Origin: Bryobacterales bacterium
Lineage (GTDB): Bacteria; Acidobacteriota; Terriglobia; Bryobacterales; UBA6623
NCBI GenBank assembly: GCA_022824585.1
Contig: JAJDZN010000329.1
Location: 1-62,878, forward strand
Length of the DNA stretch: 62,878 nt
Direction: 5' to 3'
Shown here: positions 7,846 to 17,800 of the stretch, in pieces
How positions within the stretch are numbered: position 1 is the stretch's first letter
Layout: each line of letters begins with the position of its first letter
Made by a program: the position numbers and the translations under genes
The notes under the pieces: generated by a model
The model's database searches: none
The model's input: only the letters and a program-made list of their open reading frames with translations
What the model was told of the DNA's origin: nothing

Positions 7846-9441
7846 ATGCGAGTCTTCGTTTACGACACGACGCTGCGGGATGGCACGCAGGGCGAGCATG
7901 TCTCGTTCTCGGTGGCCGACAAGCTGGCCATCGCGCACAAGCTGGACGAGATCGGCATCGACTACATCGAGGGAGGCTGGCCGGGCTCGAACCCGCGCGA
8001 CGAGGAGTTCTTCGAGCGCGCCAAGACGGCCCTGCGCCTGTCGCGGGCGAGGCTGGTTGCATTCGGCTCCACGCGTCACGCGGCCAACGCTGTCGAAGAC
8101 GACGACAACGTCCGCAAGCTCGTCGAGTCGGCCACGCCCGCCGTAGCGATCTTCGGCAAGAGCTGGAGCCTGCACACCGAACGCGCGCTGCGTGTCAGCG
8201 AGCGGCAGAACCTAGACATGATCCATTCGACCGTAGCCTACCTGAAGTCGCTCGGGCGCGAGGTGATCTACGACGCCGAGCATTTCTTCGACGGCTACCA
8301 GACGGATCGGGACTTCGCGCTGCGGACCTTGGAAGCGGCGCAGAGCGCGGGAGCGGACAGCCTGGTGCTGTGCGATACCAACGGCGGCACGCTCACGGCG
8401 CGCCTGGGCGAGATCGTCGAGGACGTGCGCAAGCGCTTCGACGGCGTGATCGGCATCCACACGCACAACGATTCCGAGCTAGCCGTGGCGAACGCCATCG
8501 CGGCGGTGGAACTCGGCGCCACCCATGTCCAGGGCACCGTCAACGGGTACGGCGAGCGATGCGGCAACTGCAACTTGGTCTCCACGATCTGCAACTTGGA
8601 GCTCAAGCTCGGACATACCGTCATCGGGCGCGAGAACGTTGCCAGGCTCACGGCGCTGGCCAACTACATCGCCGACACGGCCAATCTGCGGCTTGCCAAC
8701 GGCAGCGCCTTTGTCGGCAAGAGCGCGTTCGCCCACAAGGGCGGCATCCATGTCAGCGCCGTGCTGCGCGACGCCGAAACTTACGAGCATGTCAAGCCGG
8801 AGGCCGTCGGAAACGAGCGGCGGGTGCTGGTCAGCGACTTGTCCGGTCGCAGCAACATTGCCTTCAAGCTGCAAGAAAAAGGCTGGGACGACAAGTTGAC
8901 CGCGGAGGCTCGCAAGGAGGTGCTCGAGCGCATCAAGCAGCTGGAGTTCGAAGGCTACGAGCTGGAGGCGGCCGACGGTTCGTTCGAGTTGCTGGTCCGG
9001 CAGGCCCTGTCGGACCGGCGCGAGCTATTCAAGCTGGACTCGATGCAGATGTCGCTGCGCAAGCGGGGGCGGGAGCACACGCAATGCGAGGTGCGCATGC
9101 GCGTCGAGACGCCGGGCGGCACCAACAGCGCCCAAGTCACTGCGTCCGGCCCCTTCGACGCCATGGCGGGCGCGTTAAGGCAGTGCTTGGCGAGCGAGTA
9201 CCCAGAAGTCGCGGACATTCGCTTGGTGGACTACAAGGTGCGGGTGCTCGACCCGGGCAAGGGCACTGCGGCGAAGGTCAGGGTGCTGATCAATTGGGCC
9301 GACCACACGACCAATTGGACGACCGTGGGCGTGTCTGACGACGTGCTCGAGGCGAGCTGGAACGCCCTTTGCGATTCGGTGAGGCTCGAGCTGCGGCGGG
9401 CGCAGCAGCCCGAGCCGGTGGCGGAGGAAGAGTCCGCCTAG
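7846..9441 (+). CDS. cimA: (R)-citramalate synthase
   Basis: This 531-residue protein condenses pyruvate and acetyl-CoA, opening the threonine-independent route to 2-oxobutyrate and isoleucine. The TIM-barrel start is YDTTLRDGTQGEHVSFS, the metal site is HTHNDSELAVANAI, and GTVNGYGERCGNCNL follows. The segment FGKSWSLHTERALRVSERQN and the EHFFDGYQ segment are more like CimA than LeuA. The C-terminal allosteric domain is present (about 400-520). ATG 7846 is chosen over GTG 7837 because AAGG at 7834-7837 then lies at ribosome-binding distance. Its place after ilvC makes a self-contained Ile/Val unit; LeuCD- and LeuB-type enzymes must come from elsewhere. Confidence 0.92.
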   Translation: MRVFVYDTTLRDGTQGEHVSFSVADKLAIAHKLDEIGIDYIEGGWPGSNPRDEEFFERAKTALRLSRARLVAFGSTRHAANAVEDDDNVRKLVESATPAVAIFGKSWSLHTERALRVSERQNLDMIHSTVAYLKSLGREVIYDAEHFFDGYQTDRDFALRTLEAAQSAGADSLVLCDTNGGTLTARLGEIVEDVRKRFDGVIGIHTHNDSELAVANAIAAVELGATHVQGTVNGYGERCGNCNLVSTICNLELKLGHTVIGRENVARLTALANYIADTANLRLANGSAFVGKSAFAHKGGIHVSAVLRDAETYEHVKPEAVGNERRVLVSDLSGRSNIAFKLQEKGWDDKLTAEARKEVLERIKQLEFEGYELEAADGSFELLVRQALSDRRELFKLDSMQMSLRKRGREHTQCEVRMRVETPGGTNSAQVTASGPFDAMAGALRQCLASEYPEVADIRLVDYKVRVLDPGKGTAAKVRVLINWADHTTNWTTVGVSDDVLEASWNALCDSVRLELRRAQQPEPVAEEESA

Positions 9442-9453
9442 CCCCGCAACCGG

Positions 9454-10788
9454 TCAGTCCGATTGTTGCGCGCGCAACTTAGCGCGGGCGGCCGAGATCT
9501 CTTCCAGCCGCTTGGCGATGCGGTCCTCGATCCCCCGCCGCGTCGGCGCGTAGTACCGCTTCCCCTCCATGCCCTCGGGCAGGCAGCTCATGCCGACGAG
9601 AGCGTCGGCGCTTGCGTGAGCGTGCTCGTAGCCCTCGGCGTAGCCCTGGTCGCGCATCAGCTTGGTCGGCGCGTTGCGCAAGTGGAGCGGGACCTGCCGG
9701 TCCGGGCCGGTGCGGACGTCCGACCGTGCCTCGCCGAGCGCTCTGTAGACCGCGTCCGACTTGGGGGCCACGGCCAAGTACACCGCGACGTGCGCCAAGA
9801 AGAGGTCCCCTTCGGGCTCGCCCACGAGGCGGAACGCCTCTACCGCTGCCATTGCCATTTCGACCGCGCGCGGGTCCGCAAGCCCGATGTCCTCGGCCGC
9901 CATGCGGACCAGCCTGCGCCCGATGTATAGCCGGTCCTCGCCGCCTTCGAGCATGCAGGCCAGCCAGTACAGGGCGGCATCTGGATCGCTCGAGCGGACG
10001 GACTTGTGCAGCGCCGAGATGAGATTGAAATGAGCTTCGCCCTGCTTGTCATAAAGCGGCAGGCGGCGCTGCAGGACGTCCCGAAGCAGATCCTCGGTGG
10101 CGGTCGTCCCGGAGGCGGCTCGGGCCAGCGCTTCCAGCGCGAGCAGGGCAACCCGCGCATCGCCGCCCGCATAGGTCGCTATCCGCGCCAGCAGTGCTTG
10201 CGGAATCTGAGCCGCATGCGCGGCGAGGCCGCGCTCGGCGTCGTTCAGAGCGGCGAGCTGGAGTTGCAGCAGCTGCTCCTCGTCCAGCGGTTCGAGCGTG
10301 TAGACCTTGGCGCGCGACAGCAGTGCCGAGATGACCTCGAAGGACGGGTTCTCGGTGGTCGCGCCGATCAGGATGATGTCGCCGCGCTCCACGAACGGCA
10401 AGAACGCGTCCTGCTGGGCCTTGTTGAAGCGGTGAATCTCGTCGACGAACACGATCGTGCGACGGCCCGCCCTGCGCATCCGCCGGGCGTCGACGAGCAC
10501 CGCCTTGACATCCTTGATGCTGCTGAGCACGCCGCTGAAGGCTACGAATTCGCACTGCGTCGAGTTGGCGATGACGCGAGCCAGCGATGTCTTGCCAACT
10601 CCGGGCGGCCCCCACAGGATCATCGAGCCGAGCTCGTCGGCTTCGATCTGGCGGCGCAGCGGCTTGCCGGGCCCGATCAGGTGCTGCTGGCCCACCACTT
10701 CGTCCGCAGTGCGAGGACGCATCCGCTCCGGCAGGGGCCTTGCGCTCTCGCGGCCGGAGTCGTCGGCGAGCGGCTCGAACAGGTTCAC
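9454..10788 (-). CDS. rarA: Replication-associated recombination protein RarA (MgsA)
   Basis: The 444-residue AAA+ ATPase of the RarA/MgsA/WRNIP1 family acts at stalled replication forks. Walker A is [12 protein letters not shown] at about 61-72, Walker B is [19 protein letters not shown], and sensor 1 is [17 protein letters not shown]. The C-terminal tetramerisation region follows, with [33 protein letters not shown], which is diagnostic. The N-terminus reads MNLFEPL, then [20 protein letters not shown]. It is convergent with cimA, with 12 nt between stops, and its start overlaps the stop of the upstream methyltransferase by 4 nt, so the two are translationally coupled. Confidence 0.94.
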   Translation of the reverse strand: MNLFEPLADDSGRESARPLPERMRPRTADEVVGQQHLIGPGKPLRRQIEADELGSMILWGPPGVGKTSLARVIANSTQCEFVAFSGVLSSIKDVKAVLVDARRMRRAGRRTIVFVDEIHRFNKAQQDAFLPFVERGDIILIGATTENPSFEVISALLSRAKVYTLEPLDEEQLLQLQLAALNDAERGLAAHAAQIPQALLARIATYAGGDARVALLALEALARAASGTTATEDLLRDVLQRRLPLYDKQGEAHFNLISALHKSVRSSDPDAALYWLACMLEGGEDRLYIGRRLVRMAAEDIGLADPRAVEMAMAAVEAFRLVGEPEGDLFLAHVAVYLAVAPKSDAVYRALGEARSDVRTGPDRQVPLHLRNAPTKLMRDQGYAEGYEHAHASADALVGMSCLPEGMEGKRYYAPTRRGIEDRIAKRLEEISAARAKLRAQQSD

Positions 10789-11573
10789 GGACGCTGCGCC
10801 CGGCGCGCGGACTCGTACAGCACGATCGCCGCGGCGATCGCCGCGTTCAGGGATTCGACCGACTGGGTGGGAATGGCGACCGCCTGGGCGGCCGCGAGCA
10901 GCGGCGGGCTGACGCCATGTGTCTCCGAGCCGATCACGACCGCAGAGTTTGCGGACAGATCGGCCTCGCCGAGGGCCAGCCCCTGGCCCGTTGCCGCGGC
11001 CAGAACGGTCTTGCCGTGCTGCTGGGCCAGCGCGAGGAACTCTTCCGCCTCCAGCTTTTGGAGGAAGGGCACGCGGAACAGCGACCCGGCCGAGGCCCTG
11101 AGGGCCTTCGGGTTGGTGGGAGAGGCCGAGCCCTTGAGGAATACGATGCCGGACGCGCCGAACGCCTCGGCCGTGCGAGCGATCGTGCCGGCGTTGCCCG
11201 GGTCTTGGACCCCGTCCAGCACGATTGTGAGGCCGGCCAGCACGCTCGCGGCGTCCCAGTTCCTCAGCTTCACCAGCGCGAGCACGCCTTGGTTCCGATT
11301 GGTTGTGGCCACGTCTTGGAACAGCTGGTCGGCGACCGGGTGCAGCGGCACCCGGCGGTGCGGCGGGATCGCAGCGTCAACGCTCTCGTGCACGCGCTCG
11401 CTAGCGAAGACCCGCTGGATCTGGACTTCCGAGCGAATCGCCTCCTGAAGAAGGTGCGGCGATTCTGCCAGGGCGAAGCCATCGGCGGTAGTTGTGCCGC
11501 GCCCGGCGACTTGGCGAAGCTGCCTCAGCCAAGCGTTGCCCCGGCTGGTGATGGTCTCTTGACGGTAGGGCAC
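10785..11573 (-). CDS. SpoU/TrmH-family RNA 2'-O-methyltransferase
   Basis: The 262-residue protein has an N-terminal substrate-binding domain (about 1-105, L30e-like) and a C-terminal SPOUT knot. The three knot motifs are visible: DGVQDPGNAGTIARTAEAFG (motif 1), VVIGSETHGVS (motif 2) and IPTQSVESLNAAIAAAIVLYE (motif 3). These bind S-adenosylmethionine and methylate a ribose 2'-OH in rRNA or tRNA. The exact target cannot be told from sequence; RlmB- and TrmH-like members share this layout. It starts with GTG at 11573 and overlaps rarA by 4 nt. It is divergent from tsaC, with 53 nt between. Confidence 0.9.
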   Translation of the reverse strand: MPYRQETITSRGNAWLRQLRQVAGRGTTTADGFALAESPHLLQEAIRSEVQIQRVFASERVHESVDAAIPPHRRVPLHPVADQLFQDVATTNRNQGVLALVKLRNWDAASVLAGLTIVLDGVQDPGNAGTIARTAEAFGASGIVFLKGSASPTNPKALRASAGSLFRVPFLQKLEAEEFLALAQQHGKTVLAAATGQGLALGEADLSANSAVVIGSETHGVSPPLLAAAQAVAIPTQSVESLNAAIAAAIVLYESARRAQRP

Positions 11574-11626
11574 AGGTCGCGGGCCGGGCGGGGCGGCTCC
11601 TAAGCATCAGCGTAATATGTTGAGCG

Positions 11627-12283
11627 ATGCGCGAGTGCGCGAGACTGCCCGTCAGTGCCAGCTCTCCGCCGCTTGGCGCACTGCGCAGGGCCAGTTCGGA
11701 GATCCGTCGGGGGCGGGTCGTCGCGGCTCGCACGGACACCCTCTACGGGTTGCTGGCGGACGCCTCCAACGAGGCGGCGCTGCGCCGGGTCTTCCGCGCC
11801 AAGGGGCGACCCGAGAGCAAGCCGATCTTGTTGCTGGTGGATTCCGAGGCCCAGCTGGCTCGGCTGGTGCGCCATTTTTCTCCAGAGTTCGCCCCGTTGG
11901 CGCGCGCCTTCTGGCCCGGCCCTCTGACGATGGTGTTGCCGGCGAGCTCGCGCGTGCCGTCCTTGGTAACGGCCGGCTCCGGCACCGTGGCCGTGCGCCA
12001 GCCCGCCTCGCCGCTGGTGCGCTGCTTGGCCCGGCACGCGGGGTGCGCGCTGACCGGAACCAGCGCGAACCGCTCCGGGCAAAGGGGTGCTCGCAGTGCC
12101 GACGAAGTCGTGTCGCAGCTGAGGTTTCGCGTGCCGCTGGTGCTGGATTCGGGCCGCGTGAGCGAGCCGGAACCATCGACCATCCTCGACCTAACCGCCG
12201 AGCTGCCGCGGATTCTGCGGCAGGGCCGAGTCAGCCGAGCCGCCATCGAACGCACGCTGGGAATTCGCATCCCGCAACCTTGA
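11627..12283 (+). CDS. tsaC: Threonylcarbamoyl-AMP synthase (Sua5/YrdC/TsaC)
   Basis: The 218-residue protein fits the YrdC fold, which makes L-threonylcarbamoyladenylate for the t6A modification of tRNAs reading ANN codons. The nucleotide and threonine pocket is seen in VVAARTDTLYGLLADASN, VFRAKGRPESKPILLLV (with the K-G-R-x-x-x-K-P signature) and LTGTSANRSGQ. The GTVAVRQP segment is also family-typical. It lacks the extra Sua5 C-terminal domain, so it is the short bacterial form. The first 25 residues are not family-like, so a later start is possible. It reads toward the Gly-rich protein 47 nt downstream. Confidence 0.88.
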   Translation: MRECARLPVSASSPPLGALRRASSEIRRGRVVAARTDTLYGLLADASNEAALRRVFRAKGRPESKPILLLVDSEAQLARLVRHFSPEFAPLARAFWPGPLTMVLPASSRVPSLVTAGSGTVAVRQPASPLVRCLARHAGCALTGTSANRSGQRGARSADEVVSQLRFRVPLVLDSGRVSEPEPSTILDLTAELPRILRQGRVSRAAIERTLGIRIPQP

Positions 12284-12329
12284 CACGGCAGATGCGTCTA
12301 TACGTCTTGGGCTTGGGAGGGCCCGGAGC

Positions 12330-12863
12330 ATGATATCGAGAAGAGCGTTTGCGCTGGCAGTTCCTGCGCTGGCCACGACGATGCGCGGTCTGCGCGCGGC
12401 GGAAGTGGACGGCAAGTGGGAGGCAGCGATCGACGGGCCGCAGGGATCGATGGTCCTTACGTTCGACCTAATGGCAGACGGCGAAGCTCTCACCGGGACG
12501 GTCGGCAACGAGATGATGGGAGAATCCGAAATCCAGGAAGGCAAGATCTCCGGCGACCAGGTCGAATTCGTTCAAGTCATGCAGCGTGGCAACTTCCAGA
12601 TGCGGTTCACTTACGCCGGCAAGGTGTCCGGTGATGAGATGGAACTCACGCGAACGATGCAGCGCCCCGGCGGCGGCCAGGGGCCAGACGGGCCGGGCGG
12701 AGGCCGCGGCGCTGGCGGGCCGGGCGGAGGTCGGCCGGGAGGGGGTCCGGGCGGTGGCCGTGGTGCTGGCGGACCGGGCGGAGGCCGAGGTGCCGGCGGA
12801 CCGGGCGGCGGCGGGCGCGGCATGGGGCGCGCGATGACCTTCACTGCCAAGCGGGTGATGTGA
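12330..12863 (+). CDS. Secreted protein with Gly-rich low-complexity tail
   Basis: The 177-residue protein has a twin-Arg-bearing signal (ISRRAFALAVPALATTM, cut near RAAEVDGKW). The mature N-terminal part (about 25-108) is a beta-rich domain with VDGKWEAAIDGPQGSMVLTF and GKISGDQVEFV, similar to small secreted domains seen in Acidobacteriota and Verrucomicrobiota, where function is unknown. From about residue 110 to 168 it is almost pure Gly, Arg, Pro and Ala in imperfect GGGRGAGGP repeats. The chain then returns to the fold with MTFTAKRVM, completing what looks like a last beta-strand. The Gly-rich block therefore looks inserted before the final strand, with its DNA made of GGC/GGA-type repeats. 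No enzyme motif was seen. Confidence 0.75.
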   Translation: MISRRAFALAVPALATTMRGLRAAEVDGKWEAAIDGPQGSMVLTFDLMADGEALTGTVGNEMMGESEIQEGKISGDQVEFVQVMQRGNFQMRFTYAGKVSGDEMELTRTMQRPGGGQGPDGPGGGRGAGGPGGGRPGGGPGGGRGAGGPGGGRGAGGPGGGGRGMGRAMTFTAKRVM

Positions 12864-12970
12864 TCCGGCCTGCGCGCCGCGGCGGCGCCTCGCCGATGCC
12901 GTGCGCGCTGCAGAGGGGCAGTCTCGCCTATCGTGCCGCGAGTTCCTTGGGCGATACCATCTAGAGTGGC

Positions 12971-13081
12971 GTGGACTGGCCAACCTCAGCCGCATACATC
13001 GCGATCCTGGTGCTGGCCCTGCTGAACGCCTGGGCGGTCACCCGGCTTGATGTCGACGTGCGTCAAGAGGAGGATGACTAG
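12971..13081 (+). CDS. 36-residue single-helix membrane peptide upstream of the symporter
   Basis: GTG 12971 opens a 36-codon frame that stops 5 nt before the symporter start. The peptide has one membrane helix (about residues 7-24, AAYIAILVLALLNAWAV) and an acidic, polar tail (DVDVRQEEDD). Small one-helix proteins encoded directly before SSS-family transporters are known as accessory subunits, so the position is informative. Its own ribosome site is weak, but an AGGAGG (13068-13073) inside its last codons serves the symporter. I have no family name for it. Confidence 0.5.
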   Translation: MDWPTSAAYIAILVLALLNAWAVTRLDVDVRQEEDD

Positions 13082-13086
13082 CGCCG

Positions 13087-14607
13087 ATGGAGCTCTTGGC
13101 CTCCCATTGGCCGGTCCTCCTCTGCCTGCTGGTCTACCTGGCGGCCTGCGTTGGCATCGGATGGTACTTTAGCCAGCGCGCGTCGCGCGGGGTAGACGAC
13201 TTCTACATCGCCAAGCGGAGCATCCCCGGCTGGGTCGTATCGCTCGCATTCTTCTCGACGTTCGCCAGCACGAACACGTACATCGGCCAGGCGGGCCAGG
13301 CCTTCGCGTCCGGACTGAGCTGGGCTTGGGTGGGAGTGCTGTGGACCGTGTTCTGCATGGTCTCGTGGCTCCTGCTCGGTCCCCGCCTGCGCAATCAGAC
13401 GGCCGGGCTGAAGTCGGTGACGGTCCCGGACTATTTCGACTTCCGGTACCGCAGCCCGCTGTCGCGGCCCACCAGGGTGCTGTCGGCGCTCACGATCCTC
13501 TTCGCCACGCTGTGGTACATGGCCGGCATCGCCAAGGGTTGTGCACATCTGCTGGAGACGGTGCTGGGGGTGCCGTACGGATGGGGCGTGGCGGCGATAC
13601 TGGGCCTCACCTGCGTGTACACCGTCATGGGCGGCATGTACAGCGTGTTGTGGACCGATGCGCTCCAGGGCGTGATGATGCTGCTCGTGGCTGTGGTCAT
13701 GGCGGCGATTCCCTTCGTCTACGCGGGAGGAATCGGGCCGTTGTTCGTGCGCATCTCCGACACCAGCCACATTTCGGCGGCCGGAACGCCGATCGGCGAC
13801 GGCCTGGTGACGTTCGGCGCGCTCGTCTCGGTGACGTACATCCTGGGCATCGGTCTGTCAGTGGGGATGAAGCAGATTTCGGAGCCCCGCTGCTTGGTGC
13901 GCTTCTATTCCATCGACACGGCCGCCGGGATGCGGTTCGCCATGATCTGGACGCCGATCTTCCTGGGCGTTTCCTTGATCTGCGTGATGGGGCTGGGGGC
14001 GCTCGTGCACGGCATGGCTGACGACAGCGAGGCGGCCGCCCTGATCGCCAACACCGACCAGGTCGTGGGCTTCATGCTCGCCAAGTTCGACAACACGGCA
14101 GTCAGCGCGTTCTGCGTCACCGGGCTGTTCGCCGCGGGCATGTCATCGCTTGCCTCGGTGATGCTGATCGTCGGCACGGCGGCAGTGGGCGACATACGCA
14201 ACTTGTGGGTGCGCTCCGATCCGCGCTCGACGGTGCGCTGGACGCGGGTCGCGATCGTCGTTTACACCGGCGTGGTCGGCTTGGTCACGTTGTTCCCACC
14301 AGCGGGAGTCGTCGAGCTGACCAGTTTTTCGGGCGCGGTGTTCGCTGCGGGCTTCTTCCCGGCTGTGTTCGGGGGGCTGTATCTGCGCTGGGGCACCGGG
14401 CATGGGGCGTTCTCGTCAATGCTCGCTGGCATGGCGGCGACGCTGGCGTGGCGGTTCGGAGTGCGGTTCAACGTCGAGGGGATGCGCGACGTGCATGAGA
14501 TCATCCCGGCGTTCTGCCTGTCGCTGGCAGTTTACGTCGTGGTGAGCCGGATGACTCACCGGCACCTCCCGCCCGAGGATCATGTGGCGCGGGTCTTCGG
14601 TGACTGA
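13087..14607 (+). CDS. Sodium:solute symporter (SSS/PutP-like family)
   Basis: The 506-residue protein has about 13 membrane helices and the SSS layout. Helix 1 begins LLCLLVYLAACVGIGWYFSQRA, followed by VDDFYIAKRSIPGW, and the sodium-binding helix 2 region FFSTFASTNTYIGQAG. The segment YTVMGGMYSVLWTDALQGVMML in helix 6 is the family signature. The carried solute cannot be told; it could be a sugar, amino acid or carboxylate. AGGAGG lies 13 nt before ATG 13087, within the small upstream membrane gene, so the two are probably co-translated. Confidence 0.9.
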   Translation: MELLASHWPVLLCLLVYLAACVGIGWYFSQRASRGVDDFYIAKRSIPGWVVSLAFFSTFASTNTYIGQAGQAFASGLSWAWVGVLWTVFCMVSWLLLGPRLRNQTAGLKSVTVPDYFDFRYRSPLSRPTRVLSALTILFATLWYMAGIAKGCAHLLETVLGVPYGWGVAAILGLTCVYTVMGGMYSVLWTDALQGVMMLLVAVVMAAIPFVYAGGIGPLFVRISDTSHISAAGTPIGDGLVTFGALVSVTYILGIGLSVGMKQISEPRCLVRFYSIDTAAGMRFAMIWTPIFLGVSLICVMGLGALVHGMADDSEAAALIANTDQVVGFMLAKFDNTAVSAFCVTGLFAAGMSSLASVMLIVGTAAVGDIRNLWVRSDPRSTVRWTRVAIVVYTGVVGLVTLFPPAGVVELTSFSGAVFAAGFFPAVFGGLYLRWGTGHGAFSSMLAGMAATLAWRFGVRFNVEGMRDVHEIIPAFCLSLAVYVVVSRMTHRHLPPEDHVARVFGD

Positions 14608-14853
14608 ACGGGCGTTGCGCGGCCGCCTCCGGCCCGTGCCGGTCAGGGGCCGCCGGTGCGTGGCGCGGCAGTGAGCCGGGGCTCGCAATTTCGCCTCCAC
14701 CGGGGCGGACTGCACACCACGCGGGATGATCATTGCCATGCGGTGCGGAGGGGTCCCTCGCCGCTGATCGCGCGGCTCCTCGGACAGGCCCTGCCCAGCC
14801 GGTCGGGACGGGAAATACTCCGCCCGGGAGGGGCGCCGGCCTGCCCTATACTT

Positions 14854-14868
14854 GGGAATCGGATTCCC
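14854..14868 (+). promoter_or_regulatory. Hairpin replacing the ribosome site of dnaE
   Basis: GGGAAT at 14854-14859 and ATTCCC at 14863-14868 form a 6-bp stem with a 3-nt loop, ending 1 nt before the ATG of dnaE. TATACT at 14847-14852 could be a -10 element, giving a very short leader, but no -35 partner was seen. No Shine-Dalgarno is present. The wider gap 14608-14869 holds no gene. Confidence 0.35.
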
Positions 14869-14869
14869 G

Positions 14870-17800
14870 ATGGCACAGCCGTTCGTCCACCTGCACTGCC
14901 ATACGGATTACTCCCTTCTCGACGGGGCCTGCCACATTCCGCGGCTGATGAAAGTGGCCGCCCAACGGGAGTGGCCGGCCGTGGCGATCACGGACCACGG
15001 CAACCTCTTCGGCGCCGTCAATTTCTACTCGGCGGCCAAGAAGGCCGGCATCAAGCCGATCATCGGCTGCGAGATCTACACGGTCGCCGGCGACCACAGG
15101 CAGCACGACGCAAGCATGCGCTACCACCACCTGCTGCTGCTGTGCAAGAACGAGACCGGCTATCGCAATCTGATCGACCTGGTCTCCACCGCATATACCG
15201 AAGGCTTCTACTACAAGCCACGGATCAGCAAGGACCTGCTCGCGCGCTATGCGGAGGGCCTGGTTTGCCTGTCGGCCTGCCTGCGGGGCGACCTGCAGGA
15301 GACGCTGCTGCAGCAGGGCTACGAGCAGGGCCGCAGGCTGGCCTACGAGTACCAGGACATCTTCGGCAAGGAGAACTTCTTCCTCGAGATACAAGACCAC
15401 GGCCTCGAGCTTGACAAGAAACTGATCCCGCTGCAGCTGCGCCTGGCGCGCGAGACGGGCATACCGCTGGTGGCGACGAATGACGCGCACTACTTGACGC
15501 GGGAAGACGCGGGCGCCCACGAAGCCCTGCTCTGCGTCCAGACCGGCAAGACGCTCAGCGACGAGAACCGCATGCGGTTCGAGACCCAGGAGTTCTATCT
15601 CAAGAGCCGCGAAGAGATGGCGGCGCTGTTCGATGGCGACCAAGGCCCGTTGGATCGCACTTGGGAAATCGCCCAGATGTGCGACCTCACGCTCAAGCCG
15701 ATCGCGGACCCGTTCCCCAAGTTCGATGTGCCCGCCGAGCACACGATTGACACCTACTTCGAATACGTGGCCCGGCAAGGCTTCGAGATGCGCCGCGCGC
15801 GCCTAGAGGCCCTGCAGGCCAAGGGGCTGCTGCGCAGGCCGCTGCAAGAGTATGCGGAGCGGCTTGACTACGAGATCAAGGTCATCCAGCAGATGCAGTA
15901 CTCCGGGTACTTCCTGATCGTCTGGGATTTCATCCGGGTTGCCCGCCAGAGGAAGATCCCGGTCGGGCCCGGCCGCGGGTCCGCAGCGGGTTCGCTGGTC
16001 GCTTTTGCGATGTCGATCACCGACATCGACCCCCTGCAATACGGCCTGCTCTTCGAGCGCTTCCTGAACATCGAGCGCAAGTCGATGCCAGACGTGGACA
16101 TCGATTTCTGCATGAATCGGCGCGGGGAGGTGATCCAGTACGTCACCGAGAAGTACGGCCGCGAGCAGGTCTCGCAGATCATCACCTTCAACACCATGGC
16201 GACGAAGGCCGCCATCAAGGACGTAGGCCGGGTGATGGACCTGTCTTTCGGGCAGGTCGACCGGCTCACCAAGATGGTGCCGAACGTGCTCAAGATCACT
16301 TTGGACCAGGCCATCGAGCAGGAACCCAAGCTCCGATCGGCCATGGCCGAGGATGAGCGCGTCAACAAGGTGATCCAAACAGCCAAGCGCCTCGAAGGCG
16401 TGGCGCGCAACCCGTCCGTGCATGCTGCAGGCGTCGTGATCGCCCCGCAGCCGCTCAAGTCGCTGATTCCGATCTACAAGACGAACCGAGACGAAATCGT
16501 CACCCAGTACGACATGAACAGCCTCGAGGCGATGGGGCTGCTCAAGATGGACTTCCTAGGGCTGACGACGCTGACGATCATCGAAGATGCGTTCGGCTGG
16601 ATCGAGAAGCGCACGGGCAAGCGCCCGACCCAGGACAGCATCCCGCTGGACGATGCCGAGACGTACAAGCTCTTCTCAGAGGGCCTCACCAGCGGCGTGT
16701 TCCAGTTCGAATCCAAGGGCATGCGCGACATTTGCCGCCGCTACAAGCCGGAGCGGTTGGAGGACCTGTGCGCCCTCAATGCGCTGTACCGCCCGGGACC
16801 GATCCAGGGCGGCATGATTCCGGACTTCATCGACCGCAAGCACGGCCGCAAGCCGGTGAGCTACCTCCTGCCCGAGATCGAGCCGCTGCTGAAAGAGACC
16901 TACGGGGTCATCGTCTACCAGGAGCAGGTCATGCAGATCGCCAACGTGGTGGCGGGCTACTCGCTGGGCGAAGCGGACCTGCTCCGCCGCGCGATGGGCA
17001 AGAAGAAGGCCGAGGTCATGGCCGAGCACCGCGCCAAGTTCCTCGGCGGCGCCAGCGAGCGCGGCTTTCCCGAAGGGGTGTCGTCCAAGCTCTTCGACTT
17101 GATGGAGCAGTTCGCCGGGTACGGCTTCAACAAGTCGCACTCCGCCGCATACGGCTTCCTGGCATACATCACCGCCTATCTCAAGACCCACCACACGGTG
17201 GAGTTCATGGCCGCCCTGCTCACTGCAGAGCTGCACAACGCTGATAAGGTGCGGCTGTACCTCAACGAGTGCCGCGACATGGGGATCCGCATCCTGCCGC
17301 CCGACATCGGCGCCTCGTTCTGGGATTTCACGCCCGCCGGCGACAAGGAGATCCGCTTCGGGCTCGGCGCGATAAAGAACGTCGGCAAGGGCGCCGTGGA
17401 GTCCGTCATCGAGGTGCGCCGGAGCCGGGACAGCGGCTTCAAGTCCTTGTTCGACTTCTGCAAGGCGGCCGATTGGAGCAAGATCAACAAGCGCATGGTG
17501 GAGAGCGCGATCAAGGCCGGCGCGATGGACAGCCTGGGCGGCCACAGGGCGCAGATGCTGGCCGGCCTGGACACCATGATCGAGAGCGGACAGCGCGCGC
17601 GCCGGGACGAGGAACTGGGACAGGGATCGCTCTTCGGGGGGGCGGCGGCCGGCGACGAGGGCAAGCTCGCCAGCCTGCCTGACGTGGAGGAATGGTCTGC
17701 CACCGAACGGCTGGCTTGCGAAAAGGAGATGCTCGGCTTCTACGTGACGGGCCATCCGTTGGATTCCTTCGAAGAGGCCGTCGAAGAGGTCGGCACCCAT

